Positions 43,108 through 52,618 of a DNA stretch of 52,920 bases are shown in pieces (the stretch's first letter is position 1; every line of letters starts with the position of its first letter). A program made the position numbers and the translations under genes. This DNA is from Bordetella parapertussis. GTDB taxonomy: Bacteria > Pseudomonadota > Gammaproteobacteria > Burkholderiales > SG8-39. The notes beneath the pieces are model-generated. The model was not told where the DNA came from and did no database searches. It saw only the letters and a list, made by a program, of their open reading frames with translations. The stretch covers positions 1 to 52,920 of the forward strand of contig CAMDFL010000005.1 in NCBI GenBank assembly GCA_945897475.1, read 5' to 3'.

Positions 43108-45171
43108 TTAAGGCATCTTGAGAACCAGTCCCAGCAAATCTTCGTACTTATCGACAGGTTCCAAGCAGATAACGCCCTCGCACACCCAGGCGTTGACGCT
43201 GTCTTTGCGAGGTTTGGCCAGAATGTCGGGCATAAGCGCCTCGCCATCCTCCAGGGCAATCACCAGGCTGTGCGGCAGGTAACGCCCCGCCAGCCGCCTT
43301 TTCCACTCGCCGACGCCGAGGGCAGGGCCGGTCAGGACGATGGTACGGGTGGGGGTAAGTTGCTCTTCGAGCGCCATCAGCATCGATGCGCAAGCGTCGG
43401 GGGCTTGTTCCAAGGTATTCCAATTTGCCGACAACGCCGCATCCGCCGATGCCGCGAAGCGAGGATCTCCGGTTAGGTGGGTGAGGCGGGTCAATGCCAG
43501 CATGGCCACGCCGTTCCCCGAGGCTTGAGCGCCATCGTGCAGCGGCTTCATGCGAGCAAGCAATTTCTCATGATCATTGCTGGTGAAATAGTAGCCGCCA
43601 CCCTGTTTGTCCTCGAAGCGTTCCAGCAAAGCATCGCCCAGTTGCCGCGCGAATTCCAGCAATCCCTGATCGAAGCGGACCTGCAATAGCTCGATCGCGG
43701 CGGCAAGCAAGTAGGCATGATCATCCAGGTAGGCGTTCAGATGCGCCCGCCCGCCTTTGAAGGTCGCCAGCAGACGCCCATCGCGCCACAATTCCCGGCG
43801 CACGAAAGCCATCGCGGTCCAGGCTGAGGCTATCCAATCGGCACGTGCGAAGGCATTGCCCGCGCGCGCCATGGCGGCGATGGTCAGGGCATTCCAACTG
43901 GTGAGCACTTTATCGTCGGTTCCGGGGCGCGCTCGCAGTTCGCGCGCGGCGAACAGCTTGGCGCGTGCCGAATCTAAGCAGGCAGCGGCGATTTCGCGCG
44001 AAATATCGAGATTTTTTGCGACTACGGAAAGCGGTTCGGCGACATTCAGATGCCAATGTTTGTTCTCGAAATTCGCGGGGCTGTCGAGCCCGTAATGCGC
44101 GGCGACGACTGCGTATTCATCGTCATCCAATAATGCATGGATTTCATCGCTAATTTCATCGCAGGCCCAAACGTAGTACTTGCCCTCTTCATGCTCGGAA
44201 TCCGCGTCCATGCTCGAGTAATAGCCGCCTTCGCGATCCAGGGGCGATTGCATTTCGCGCATGATCCAGGCTGCCGTGCGTTCGACCACCCGAGCGTACA
44301 AGGGGCTGCCGGTGAGCGCCCAGGCATCTGCGTATAAACGCAGCAGATGCGCGTTGTCGCACAGCATCTTCTCAAAATGCGGGATGGCCCAATGCGCATC
44401 GGTGCTGTAGCGCGCGAAGCCGCCGCCTATCTGGTCGAACAAGCCGCCGCGCGCCATGCGATCGAGCGAATGGGTGACGATATGCAAAGCCTCGGCGTCG
44501 CCGGTGGCGGCGTGTCTGCGCAGGCAATATTCGAGTTCGCTCGCATGCGGGAACTTGGGCGCACCGCCGAAACCGCCATTTTTTCGATCGAAGGATTTCT
44601 TAAGAGCGACGAGTGCCGCATCAAGGGGTACCGGGTTAAGGCACATGCGGGCGCCGTCGCCTTGCGGCGTCGTTTGCGCGAGGGCTTCGCGCAATTGCAA
44701 GGCGTGGGTATCGAGCTCGGCGCGCTGCTCGCGCCACACTTGATCGATACGCAGGCAAAGATCGCCGAATCCCATCTGCTTGTAACGTGATTTATTGGGA
44801 AAATAGGTGCCGGCAAAAAACGGCTCCTGCCCAGGCGTGAGAAACACCGTCAGCGGCCAGCCACCGCCGCGCTGGTTCATCAATTGGTGCGCCAATTGGT
44901 AGATCTGATCCAGATCCGGCCGCTCTTCGCGATCCACCTTCACGTTGACGAACAAGCGGTTCATTACCGCGGCGACTTCAATATCTTCGAAGGATTCATG
45001 CGCCATCACATGGCACCAATGGCAGGCCGAGTAGCCGATGGATAACAGGATGGGCTTATCCTCGCGGCGCGAGCGCTCCAGGGCCGCCTCGCCCCAGGGA
45101 TACCAATCCACCGGGTTATCCGCGTGCTGTCGCAGGTAGGGGCTGGTTTCAGCGGCGAGACGATTGGGCAT
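43108..45171 (-). CDS. Thioredoxin-domain protein of the YyaL/SPATA20 family
   Basis: A 687-residue protein. The N-terminal thioredoxin-like domain starts with [24 protein letters not shown] and carries the family [14 protein letters not shown] motif near residue 50. It is followed by a long six-hairpin glycosidase-like alpha/alpha domain ([25 protein letters not shown]). The family is widespread from bacteria to mammals (SPATA20), and its biochemical role is not settled. The CxxC-type site is intact and the length is normal. The gene lies 51 bp upstream of the cytochrome c gene on the same strand. Confidence 0.9.
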   Translation of the reverse strand: MPNRLAAETSPYLRQHADNPVDWYPWGEAALERSRREDKPILLSIGYSACHWCHVMAHESFEDIEVAAVMNRLFVNVKVDREERPDLDQIYQLAHQLMNQRGGGWPLTVFLTPGQEPFFAGTYFPNKSRYKQMGFGDLCLRIDQVWREQRAELDTHALQLREALAQTTPQGDGARMCLNPVPLDAALVALKKSFDRKNGGFGGAPKFPHASELEYCLRRHAATGDAEALHIVTHSLDRMARGGLFDQIGGGFARYSTDAHWAIPHFEKMLCDNAHLLRLYADAWALTGSPLYARVVERTAAWIMREMQSPLDREGGYYSSMDADSEHEEGKYYVWACDEISDEIHALLDDDEYAVVAAHYGLDSPANFENKHWHLNVAEPLSVVAKNLDISREIAAACLDSARAKLFAARELRARPGTDDKVLTSWNALTIAAMARAGNAFARADWIASAWTAMAFVRRELWRDGRLLATFKGGRAHLNAYLDDHAYLLAAAIELLQVRFDQGLLEFARQLGDALLERFEDKQGGGYYFTSNDHEKLLARMKPLHDGAQASGNGVAMLALTRLTHLTGDPRFAASADAALSANWNTLEQAPDACASMLMALEEQLTPTRTIVLTGPALGVGEWKRRLAGRYLPHSLVIALEDGEALMPDILAKPRKDSVNAWVCEGVICLEPVDKYEDLLGLVLKMP

Positions 45172-45272
45172 AGATCACTCAAGGAAGCCTGTGTGCCATG
45201 GCGTGCGTAGCAAGTATTGGATTATGCCTTGCCGTGGCGGTGCTGAAGTGGTGGGGCGGGAGGTGATCCATG

Positions 45273-45411
45273 GAGACGCAGCGCGCCTTGCATTCCCCTG
45301 ACGTGCGCGAGCGCATTCCGGCACCGCCAACGAACCCTGGCCGACAAGCGCCGCCGAATTCCGTGCTTACGTCAGCAGTGAAATCGAAAATGGCTCGAAC
45401 TGGGCCGTTTT
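45273..45411 (+). pseudogene. TctC/Bug-type solute-binding protein C-terminal remnant
   Basis: Two adjacent frames read like the C-terminus of a tripartite tricarboxylate transporter substrate-binding protein: QRALHSPDVRERI, then after a frameshift near 45320 TANEPWPTSAAEFRAYVSSEI. There is no N-terminal part. The rest of the 396-bp gap (45172-45567) shows only the palindrome listed next and a C/G-rich patch at 45470-45485. Confidence 0.6.
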
Positions 45412-45424
45412 ATCGACCCTGCTA

Positions 45425-45436
45425 GTGCATATGCAC
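45425..45436. promoter_or_regulatory. 12-bp perfect palindrome upstream of the DsbC-like gene
   Basis: GTGCATATGCAC, 131 bp before the DsbC-like start. It could be an operator half-pair, but a palindrome of this length also occurs by chance about once per few kilobases. Confidence 0.25.
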
Positions 45437-45567
45437 ATACAATGGAAGCGATCTAATAGCTTCCTGCCCGGTTCCCCCGGGGGCAGATGCATTGGCAAGG
45501 GCAGTACGGGCTTTGGCGGGCAGAACTCTAGCCCTGTGCACAGGAACGAGACATCAATGGACAAATC

Positions 45568-46689
45568 ATGGGAATAAAGAGAGCTGCTATTTCGGTCGGG
45601 GTCGTGGCGGTCTTGTCTGTCGCAGTCGCCTCGATCTATTTATTTTCGATGGACATCCCTGATGACATCCCCACCGGGCCGATTGCATCAGGCTTGCCGG
45701 CGATCCTCACGGAGGCAGGTGCCATCAATATGATTGACCTGCTGCCGCCCTCCGCATCCGGTATTCCATCGGGGGGCGAAACCAGCGCAGCGCCGTCCCC
45801 CTCTGCCGAGGGATCGAACCTGCCCAATTCACAGACAGGTATGGTCGGGACAACCGCGCGGGGCCGCGTTGATCGCGTGTATGTGCGCGTTGCCGAAGGT
45901 GTGCTTGTTGACTTGGCCGTCGCACCGCCACATCAGCGCGACGGTTTGCTCTACGCCTCAATCGAGTTTGCGGATCCGCTCGCCAATGGCACTACGCTGG
46001 CGCGAGCACTGATTGCCGATCGCAGTCTCGATCTCGGAATCGGCGACATTGTTGAAATGCGTTTTGCGTACAAGTCCTTGAAAGGGCCTTATGTTCAAAA
46101 TATTTTTCCGATCATAGAGCGCAGCAAGGTGACGGCGATAGTCTCTAAGGCCGGTTCGGCCTTGGCAACAAATTACCACCGCCGTCTTCTTGCGCGTGCG
46201 AGTGCAACTACCGCCGACGGCCAGATTACCGGTATGGCGCTTTGGAACATGTTGCCGTTGGAGAGTGCGGTAAAGATCGTCCGCGGCAATGGCCGGCAGG
46301 AGGTGGCCATATTCACCGATCCTTACTGCGCCGCGTGCCAGGCGTTCGAGCAAACGCTGCAAAAGATTGATGACGTGACTCTGTACGTATTCATGCTGCC
46401 AGTGATCAGGCCGGACCAGATCGAGCACTCGAGGAGCGTCTGGTGCTCGCCTGATCGCGCCAAGGCCTGGATTGATCTGGCTATGCTCAAAAAACCGCCG
46501 GAGGCAGCCCCGACCTGCGATAACCCGGTCAATTCGATCATGGCTCTGCGCGAATCGATTGGCATACGCGCCACACCGACGGTGATTTTCGAAAACGGCG
46601 ATCGCGCCCAAGGCAATATGATGGAAGGTACTTTGCGAGCGCGTCTCGCTCTGGCCGGTTCGGTGAACCCGCAGGCCAGGGGAAAATAG
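45568..46689 (+). CDS. Membrane-anchored DsbC-like thioredoxin-fold protein
   Basis: A 373-residue protein with an uncleaved N-terminal membrane segment (about residues 5-27), a Pro/Ser/Gly linker to about residue 95, a middle domain of unknown fold (TTARGRVDRVYVRVAEG...) and a DsbC/DsbG-type catalytic domain. The redox pair is C254-AA-C257 in FTDPYCAACQAF. The second Cys pair of DsbC (VWCSPDRAKAW and PTCDN) and the cis-Pro TPTVIF are also present. It differs from classic DsbC in its anchor and in CAAC in place of CGYC. Some conjugation-linked DsbC homologues look similar, but no conjugation genes are here. Confidence 0.78.
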   Translation: MGIKRAAISVGVVAVLSVAVASIYLFSMDIPDDIPTGPIASGLPAILTEAGAINMIDLLPPSASGIPSGGETSAAPSPSAEGSNLPNSQTGMVGTTARGRVDRVYVRVAEGVLVDLAVAPPHQRDGLLYASIEFADPLANGTTLARALIADRSLDLGIGDIVEMRFAYKSLKGPYVQNIFPIIERSKVTAIVSKAGSALATNYHRRLLARASATTADGQITGMALWNMLPLESAVKIVRGNGRQEVAIFTDPYCAACQAFEQTLQKIDDVTLYVFMLPVIRPDQIEHSRSVWCSPDRAKAWIDLAMLKKPPEAAPTCDNPVNSIMALRESIGIRATPTVIFENGDRAQGNMMEGTLRARLALAGSVNPQARGK

Positions 46690-46736
46690 GTACGCCGCAC
46701 GATGACCGAAAAACAGGCGGCCTATTGATCACTCCC

Positions 46737-46770
46737 AAAAACATGACAGCCTCGAAAGAGGCATGTTTTT
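46737..46770. terminator. Bidirectional terminator between DsbC-like and TfoX-like genes
   Basis: Outer arms AAAAACATG (46737-46745) and CATGTTTTT (46762-46770) around an inner GCCTC-GAAA-GAGGC hairpin (46749-46762). The two genes converge on it. An alternative pairing CATGACA/TGTCATG (46742-46748/46770-46776) is possible. Confidence 0.75.
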
Positions 46771-46794
46771 GTCATGACATGAACTTCTTGATAA

Positions 46795-47139
46795 TCAGCG
46801 CGGCTTGGCTGTCTTTACGAATTCAATCGAGGATTTGAAGATCTCGAGATCTTTCTCGTAGTCCGAGGAGTTCGCCCGCGTAATCTGCACCCACTCGCGC
46901 GTGCTCGACTGGCCGTTGGGGGTGAAGGGTCCGACGCCCTCGGTGGAAAATTGTAGATTCGCGGCGGCGGCGGCCGACAGACGCAAGCCCACCGCGCCGC
47001 GATAAATGCAGGCAAACATTTTTTGTTTGACGAAGTAGGCGGGCAATCCGCCCATGTCACCTCCTTCGACTCCCGGAATCGCAAGCAGCATCCTATCAAG
47101 CACCGCTTTGTGGCCCAGGGCCTGCACATCGATGGCCAT
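46795..47139 (-). CDS. TfoX/Sxy N-terminal-like protein
   Basis: A 114-residue small protein resembling the N-terminal domain of TfoX/Sxy (GGLPAYFVKQKMFACIYRGAVGLRLSAAAA, in two blocks, then GPFTPNG and REWVQI). Stand-alone proteins of this type are common and mostly uncharacterised; only some full-length members regulate competence. It starts two bases after the ilvD stop on the same strand and is therefore probably co-transcribed with ilvD. A competence role is not supported by context. Confidence 0.75.
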   Translation of the reverse strand: MAIDVQALGHKAVLDRMLLAIPGVEGGDMGGLPAYFVKQKMFACIYRGAVGLRLSAAAAANLQFSTEGVGPFTPNGQSSTREWVQITRANSSDYEKDLEIFKSSIEFVKTAKPR

Positions 47140-47141
47140 GA

Positions 47142-49040
47142 TTATTTTTTCTTCTTGGCCTTGACCGAGGCCTTCGCCTTAGCCTTGACCTTAGCCTTAG
47201 TCTTGGCGAGTTTCTTCGCCGGGGCTTTAGGTTTGTTTTTGACGAGCGGCTTTTTATTTTTCGCGCTGGCCGCCGCCGTCTTTTTGACCAAAACCTTTGC
47301 CGTTACCGCCGGCTTGGTTCGGGTGGCTAAGGCCGATACACCCGCTGCGGTGTCTGCCGAGGGTATTCCGTCGGTAATGGCGCCTATGCTCGCCGTCGAT
47401 ACCAGGCGCATGTACTTGGCCAGCAGGCCACGGGTGTAGCGTGGCGCCGGTTGCTTCCATTTTGCGCGGCGCGCCGCTATTTCCTTATCCGCCACGTTGA
47501 GTTGGATAAGGCGCTTTTCGGCGGAAATGGTGATCGAATCGCCTTCGTGCACCAAGGCGATGGTGCCGCCTTCATAGGCTTCGGGCGAAACGTGCCCCAC
47601 CACCATGCCCCAGGTACCGCCTGAGAAACGTCCATCGGTGATCAGGCCAACAGAATCACCAAGGCCCTGACCAATTAGCGCAGAAGTAGGGGCTAACATT
47701 TCCTGCATGCCAGGCCCCCCGCGCGGGCCTTCGTAGCGAATCACCAGCACGTCGCCAGGAACGATTTTCTTTGCCATGATGGCGCTCATGCACTCGGGTT
47801 CGGAGTTGAACACGCGCGCTGGTCCGGTGATAGTGGTTTGCTTCAAGCCGGTGATTTTGGCCACGCAACCCTCGGGCGAGAGATTGCCTTTGAGGATGGC
47901 CAAGTGACCCTGCGCATACATGGGTTTGCTCCAAGGACGAATCACGTCCTGATCGGCGCGCGGTGCGTCGGGAATACTGGCTAGTTCCTCTGCCATGGTG
48001 CGCCCGGTGATGGTCATGCAATCGCCATATAAAACGCCGTTGACGAGCAACATTTTCAACACCTGCGGCACGCCGCCGGCGCGATGGAAATCCACCGCCA
48101 CATACTGACCCGAGGGTTTCAGGTTGCACAACACCGGGGTTTTGCGGCGCACACGCTCAAAATCGTCCAGGGTCCATTTCACTTCGGCCGCGGAGGCAAT
48201 CGCCAGGTAATGCAACACGGCATTGGTTGAACCGCCGGTGGCCATCACCAGGGCAACGGCATTCTCGATGGACTTGCGGGTGATGACATCGCGCGCGCGA
48301 ATGTTTTTGCGAATCGCGTTGACCAGGACCTTGGCTGATTCCGCGGAGGAGACGGCTTTCTCGGCATCCGGCGAGGCCATTTGCGAGGATCCCAGCAGAC
48401 TCATGCCCAAGGCCTCGAAGGAGGAAGACATGGTGTTGGCGGTGTACATGCCGCCGCAGGCGCCCACTGACGGGCAGGCGTTTTTTTCGATGCCGATGAA
48501 ATCCGCATCACTCATTTTTCCGGCGGCGTAGGCGCCTACCGCCTCGAACACGCTCACCACGGTGAGGTCCTGACCTTTCCATTTGCCGGGTTTTATGGTG
48601 CCGGCATAGACGTAGATTCCGGGCACGTTCATGCGCGCTATGGCCATCATGCCCGCGGGCATGTTCTTGTCGCAGCCGCCCACCACCAGCACGCCATCCA
48701 TGGCCTGGCCATTCACGGAGGTTTCGATGGCGTCAGCTATGACCTCTCGCGACACCAGCGAATACTTCATCGCCTCGGTGCCCATGCCAATGCCATCGGT
48801 CACCGTGGGAGTGCCGAACACCTGCGGCATGGCGCCTGCGGATTTCAGCGCGGCCATCGCGCTATCCACCAGGGGCTGTATGCCGGCATTGCAGGGATTC
48901 ATATTGGAATGGCCATTGGCCACGCCCACAATCGGCTTTTCGAAATCCTTGTCGCCAAAACCCACGGCGCGCAGCATGGCTCGATTGGGAGAACGGGCGA
49001 TGCCTTGGGTGATAGTTCTGGAACGGTTGTTATCGGCCAT
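47142..49040 (-). CDS. ilvD: Dihydroxy-acid dehydratase with a Lys-rich C-terminal extension
   Basis: Dehydrates 2,3-dihydroxy-isovalerate and -methylvalerate in Val and Ile synthesis; an Fe-S enzyme. From the ATG at 49040 the core is 557 residues, the usual length, with Cys-bearing motifs [20 protein letters not shown] and [16 protein letters not shown], and [15 protein letters not shown] near the C-terminus. After GAITD there are about 75 further residues, first Ala/Thr-rich and then almost only Lys, Ala, Val and Pro, ending KAKKKK. Such a tail is not part of the family and resembles histone H1-like or AlgP-like tails. The enzyme itself looks intact. Confidence 0.93.
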   Translation of the reverse strand: MADNNRSRTITQGIARSPNRAMLRAVGFGDKDFEKPIVGVANGHSNMNPCNAGIQPLVDSAMAALKSAGAMPQVFGTPTVTDGIGMGTEAMKYSLVSREVIADAIETSVNGQAMDGVLVVGGCDKNMPAGMMAIARMNVPGIYVYAGTIKPGKWKGQDLTVVSVFEAVGAYAAGKMSDADFIGIEKNACPSVGACGGMYTANTMSSSFEALGMSLLGSSQMASPDAEKAVSSAESAKVLVNAIRKNIRARDVITRKSIENAVALVMATGGSTNAVLHYLAIASAAEVKWTLDDFERVRRKTPVLCNLKPSGQYVAVDFHRAGGVPQVLKMLLVNGVLYGDCMTITGRTMAEELASIPDAPRADQDVIRPWSKPMYAQGHLAILKGNLSPEGCVAKITGLKQTTITGPARVFNSEPECMSAIMAKKIVPGDVLVIRYEGPRGGPGMQEMLAPTSALIGQGLGDSVGLITDGRFSGGTWGMVVGHVSPEAYEGGTIALVHEGDSITISAEKRLIQLNVADKEIAARRAKWKQPAPRYTRGLLAKYMRLVSTASIGAITDGIPSADTAAGVSALATRTKPAVTAKVLVKKTAAASAKNKKPLVKNKPKAPAKKLAKTKAKVKAKAKASVKAKKKK

Positions 49041-49137
49041 GGCTGAATGCTTTCGGTAGGTCGTGGTCAAAAAATTGCAGGACTGTGGATTTTATCCGAC
49101 TGATCGGATTGAGATGCGACGGTGGTATTGTTTGCGC

Positions 49138-49938
49138 ATGCTGATTCATCCATATATCGACCCCATTGCCATCGCCATAGGCCCGATCGCGGTTCGCTGG
49201 TACGGCCTGATGTATCTGATCGCGTTCGGCCTGTTTTTCTTTTTGGGACGTTATCGCGCGCGGCGCGATTCCTGGCGTGGCTCATCCGAGGCGCTGATTG
49301 ACGACCTTTTGTTCTGGGGCGTCCTCGGCGTGATATTGGGCGGAAGACTGGGCTATGTCTTGTTCTACAAGCCCATGTATTACCTGGGAAATCCGCTCGA
49401 GGCCCTGGCCATCTGGCAGGGCGGCATGTCGTTTCACGGCGGCCTGCTCGGCGTCATTCTCGCCATGTGGTGGATGGGGAGAAAACACCAACTCGGGTTT
49501 CTTAGGGTTGCGGATTTTGTCGCCCCCTTGATTCCCTGTGGTTTGGCGGCAGGGCGCATGGGCAACTTTATCAATGGCGAGCTATGGGGACGCGTGGTTG
49601 GCAATCCCGCCGATGTTCCCTGGGGCATGCTGTTTCGCGGCGGCGGACCGTTCGTGAGGCATCCCTCGCAGTTGTATCAATTCGCGTTGGAAGGATTATT
49701 GCTGTTCGTGCTGTTGTGGGTTTACTCCGCAAAACCCCGACCAAGCGGCGCGGTGGCGGCGCTGTTTCTCGTCGGCTATGGCGTGTTCCGCTTTATCGCC
49801 GAGGTTTTTCGCGAGCCCGACGATTTTCTCGGGATCTTGGCGCTCAATCTGTCCATGGGGCAATGGCTGTCCTTGCCTATGGTTCTTTTAGGCGTCGTCA
49901 TGCTGCTGTGGTCCTACAGGCGCGTAAGCAAGCCATGA
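49138..49938 (+). CDS. lgt: Prolipoprotein diacylglyceryl transferase
   Basis: Attaches diacylglycerol to the lipobox Cys of prolipoproteins such as RlpA and LivK in this window. The 266-residue membrane protein has about seven hydrophobic segments. Motifs: [10 protein letters not shown] (essential His), [14 protein letters not shown] (Lgt signature) and RHPSQLYQ. The start is ATG at 49138; the longer frame upstream lies in the ilvD-lgt spacer. Divergent from ilvD. The 3' end overlaps ydcH by four bases. Confidence 0.95.
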   Translation: MLIHPYIDPIAIAIGPIAVRWYGLMYLIAFGLFFFLGRYRARRDSWRGSSEALIDDLLFWGVLGVILGGRLGYVLFYKPMYYLGNPLEALAIWQGGMSFHGGLLGVILAMWWMGRKHQLGFLRVADFVAPLIPCGLAAGRMGNFINGELWGRVVGNPADVPWGMLFRGGGPFVRHPSQLYQFALEGLLLFVLLWVYSAKPRPSGAVAALFLVGYGVFRFIAEVFREPDDFLGILALNLSMGQWLSLPMVLLGVVMLLWSYRRVSKP

Positions 49939-50153
49939 GTAATGGTGTCGACCCGGATCTGCGCGCCGCTTTTGAAGCGCGGCGTCAGGAGTTGATTCTG
50001 GAACATCGCGATCTGGATCAGGCCATTCACCAATTGCAGGCAAGCTCATTGCAAGATCCACTCGCGCTCAAGCGCATGAAGAAACGAAAACTGCTCCTGA
50101 AAGACCAAATCGCCTTGATTGATCGTCAGCTCGATCCGGATGAACTGGCCTGA
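49935..50153 (+). CDS. YdcH/DUF465 family small protein
   Basis: A 72-residue, highly charged helical protein with the DUF465 pattern: an N-terminal helix ([23 protein letters not shown]) and a C-terminal helix ([24 protein letters not shown]). Its start overlaps the lgt stop (ATGA), so the two are coupled in translation. The function of the family is unknown. The longer frame upstream is lgt read out of frame. Confidence 0.85.
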   Translation: MSNGVDPDLRAAFEARRQELILEHRDLDQAIHQLQASSLQDPLALKRMKKRKLLLKDQIALIDRQLDPDELA

Positions 50154-50236
50154 TCGGCGCGGACCGGATCTCTCCCTGTGGATTCCACGTTTGATTTTTG
50201 AGTCACTTGCATCCTGTCGGACTTGGACTTGATGGG

Positions 50237-50310
50237 TTAATAATCTATTGATTAAAGAGTGGGATATATTTTTTCATATATATAATTATTCTTTAATTAT
50301 CAGTTGGTTA
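50237..50310. promoter_or_regulatory. AT-rich patch upstream of the MFS gene
   Basis: About 75 bp of mostly A and T in an otherwise GC-rich region, including a TATAAT at 50281-50286 and alternating TATATA runs. It could hold a promoter or a site for a nucleoid protein. No -35 box is clear. Confidence 0.4.
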
Positions 50311-50418
50311 TGCGCTAATGCCGACAGGACTCTGTTTGGTTCCGGCACCGCCGGCTCAGGTTGCTTTTGTGTCGTCGCGGCAACGGGCTAGCGCTTTTGC
50401 ACGGGCTAGGGGATATCA

Positions 50419-51660
50419 TTGGCCACGAGCCAATTCAGCGACGCTGATCCCATGAGTGCAGCCTTAGGCGTTCCCCGCGCAGCGGCAATCTACCTCGGCG
50501 TTGTGCAGTTTTTGTTCGCAACCACCTGGACGCTGTACGTCATTTATCTTCCGGCGCTGGCGGAAAATGCCGGCATTGAAAAACACTGGGTGCCGTGGAT
50601 ACTGGTCGCGGACCAGGTGATCATCGCGGCGATGGATGTGATCACCGGCTTCTGGGCCGACCGGGTGCGCGCCGGGTTGGCGCGGCTGGGTGGCTGGATC
50701 CTGGCGTTGTCAACCCTATCGTGTATCGCTTTCATCGCGATGCCATTCGCCGGCGCGAGCGCGACAACCCTGCTCGCGCTGATCCTCGTTTGGGGGCTCA
50801 CCTCATCGGCGCTACGCGCACCGCTCTGGCTCTTGCTCGCGCGTTACGCGGCAATGCCCAGCGTGCCCTGGCTCTCGACCCTGGTGCTCACAGGCACCGC
50901 GCTTGCCGCGGCGTTCGCGCCTTTTCTGGGCATCGCGATGCGCGACGTGGATCCGCGCCTGCCATTTGCGTTGTCGACTCTGACCCTGCTCGTCACGGTC
51001 GGAGGCCTTGTGTTGGTGGAACGCCGCCTGGCGGCCGCGGCGCCCACACCTGCGGCCGAGCTTGAACCAATGCGCGATCTCGGTTCGCCTGCGGTAAAGC
51101 GCGAAATTGCTTTGTTCTTTGCTGCGCTCCTGCTGATGGCGGCGAGCTACCAGGTACATTTTTCGCTCAATTCGTCGGACTTGTTCCTGTTTTTTTCTGA
51201 TGCTTCGCAGCTGCAATACCTGATGCCGGTATTCTGGATCGGGTTCAATGTCATGATGTTCCCGGCTGCGGGATTCGTTAAACGATATGGCGCATTTGCG
51301 GTGATGGCCGCGGGTAGCGCAGCAGGGGCGGCTGCCACCTATGCAGCCATGGTCGCGCCTACATTGGATGCTCTGGTCGCGGCGCAATTCATTGCCGGGG
51401 GCTGCTGGGGCGTGGCCAACGTCGCCGCATTCACTGCAGCCATCGGTTTCGGCCGCACCAAGCGTGAAGGCAGTTTCCTGGGCGGATTGTTCGCGATTCT
51501 GGCAATCGCCGCGTTCCTGCGCATCGGCGCGTACACGGGCAATATCGAGTCCAGCCCCGCCATCGGCAAATTGCTTGCGTGGGGGCCGACTTGGGGCTGG
51601 CTGCTGGCGGCGCTGTTGCTCCTGGCGGCAATGCTCGGTTCACGCCGCCGACCGGCGTAG
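50419..51660 (+). CDS. MFS-type transporter
   Basis: A 413-residue membrane protein with about twelve hydrophobic segments and a charged central loop (residues 205-230), the layout of the major facilitator superfamily. A short loop GFWADRVRAG after the second or third helix matches the MFS motif A region (GxxxDRxGR). The substrate cannot be inferred. TTG at 50419 has AGGGGA at 50408-50413; ATG at 50452 is the alternative and lacks a good ribosome site. It stands alone between ydcH and a convergent gene. Confidence 0.8.
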   Translation: MATSQFSDADPMSAALGVPRAAAIYLGVVQFLFATTWTLYVIYLPALAENAGIEKHWVPWILVADQVIIAAMDVITGFWADRVRAGLARLGGWILALSTLSCIAFIAMPFAGASATTLLALILVWGLTSSALRAPLWLLLARYAAMPSVPWLSTLVLTGTALAAAFAPFLGIAMRDVDPRLPFALSTLTLLVTVGGLVLVERRLAAAAPTPAAELEPMRDLGSPAVKREIALFFAALLLMAASYQVHFSLNSSDLFLFFSDASQLQYLMPVFWIGFNVMMFPAAGFVKRYGAFAVMAAGSAAGAAATYAAMVAPTLDALVAAQFIAGGCWGVANVAAFTAAIGFGRTKREGSFLGGLFAILAIAAFLRIGAYTGNIESSPAIGKLLAWGPTWGWLLAALLLLAAMLGSRRRPA

Positions 51661-51730
51661 CCCATGGGCATTGCTGGTGGTCTCACGCTATCAAAGGGCG
51701 CGCGAAATTGACGTGCGCATCCCTCGATTT

Positions 51731-51835
51731 TCAGTTGGGCCGCCGAACCAGACCAATCACGTTGCCTTCCGGATCGGCCAAACGCGCGAAGGCAATGCCA
51801 ACGGGCACCTCAATGTAGCCATCAAAGCCCATCAT
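51731..51835 (-). pseudogene. VOC/glyoxalase-type C-terminal fragment
   Basis: The last 34 codons of a minus-strand frame read like the end of a glyoxalase/bleomycin-resistance (VOC) domain: VPVGIAFARLADPEGNVIGLV. The rest of the domain is absent; upstream in this frame is the out-of-frame reading of the next gene. It overlaps that gene's 3' end by 14 bp. Confidence 0.55.
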
Positions 51836-52151
51836 CCACGATTTTGTCGCCGCAAACATCCTCAACCACCGAGTGCATCTCAATATCGAACCATTGCTTG
51901 AACGAGTCCAGCGTGCGCTGCTTGGGCCAGCCGGCCTCGGCCGTGTGCCACGACCACAATTCCTTCTCGAATACATCCTCCCAGACGGCCTCCAGCACCG
52001 CTTCTGCCTCGTCCTCATCCTCGTAGGCGGGGATGAGATACACCGTCTGCTCGTCCTCTACCGTCGGCAATGCCGCGTCGCCCTCCAGACCCGCCGCCCA
52101 GTCGATGAAAGGCTGGCGCGGCCGGACGATTAATACACTTCGATTCAGCAT
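51822..52151 (-). CDS. Conserved small acidic protein of unknown function
   Basis: A 109-residue cytoplasmic protein, strongly acidic in the middle (PAYEDEDEAEAVLEAVWEDVF) and rich in Trp (WSWHTAEAGWPKQRTLDSFKQWF). The pattern WPKxRTLxxFxxWFDIExHSVVEDVC is one I associate with a small proteobacterial family without a known role. An alternative ATG lies five codons upstream (52166). Its stop falls inside the start of the VOC remnant. No operon partner is visible. Confidence 0.65.
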   Translation of the reverse strand: MLNRSVLIVRPRQPFIDWAAGLEGDAALPTVEDEQTVYLIPAYEDEDEAEAVLEAVWEDVFEKELWSWHTAEAGWPKQRTLDSFKQWFDIEMHSVVEDVCGDKIVDDGL

Positions 52152-52295
52152 GGTGGTGCCTTTCATTGCGACGCTCGAAAACCGATTGTAGCGGTGAGGG
52201 ATAGCCAGTGGGAAACACCTAAATGATACGATTACGAGGGCGAGGGGTCTTTCTCAGCGAATGGATCGGAAGGGTTCCACCGGCCTTGCTCGCTT

Positions 52296-52436
52296 GAGTC
52301 GACGAAGGCCTTCGACTGGAGCTGGCTCATTAAATTGCCCGCCCGCGAATCGAACGCCGAATTCGGCGTGTATGCACAGGTGTTGCTGCCCGGCAGAGTT
52401 GCGCTGGGCGACCCGGTATTGGAAGTCAATCCTTAG
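52296..52436 (+). pseudogene. MOSC-domain C-terminal remnant
   Basis: 46 codons ending in TAG that read like the end of a MOSC domain (YcbX/YiiM-like): RESNAEFGVYAQVLLPGRV followed by ALGDPV. There is no start codon and no Cys-bearing core. The rest of the 450-bp gap (52167-52618) holds only an AT-rich stretch with an inverted repeat. Confidence 0.55.
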
Positions 52437-52523
52437 TCGGGATTCGCCAGGACTCTTGCGTTTTGATCCACCTTGGTTAATTTATCAATGCCTTGCCGGG
52501 CGCCTGAGCCAGACGCCTTAAAT

Positions 52524-52539
52524 ATTCCAATTTTGGAAT
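52524..52539. promoter_or_regulatory. Inverted repeat in AT-rich spacer
   Basis: ATTCCAA-TT-TTGGAAT (52524-52539), with a further half-like TTCCAA at 52549-52554 (TTGTTCCAATAG). A possible operator; nothing ties it to a gene. Confidence 0.25.
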
Positions 52540-52618
52540 TAAAATTGTTCCAATAGCCACTTTAATAGATGTTAATGTTTATTAATTTACACGAATATTG
52601 CCGGAAATCGGCGCAAAT

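Noticed and set aside
46795-47139. Competence regulator TfoX/Sxy
   Set aside because: Only the N-terminal-like domain is present and no competence genes are near, so I name only the domain similarity.
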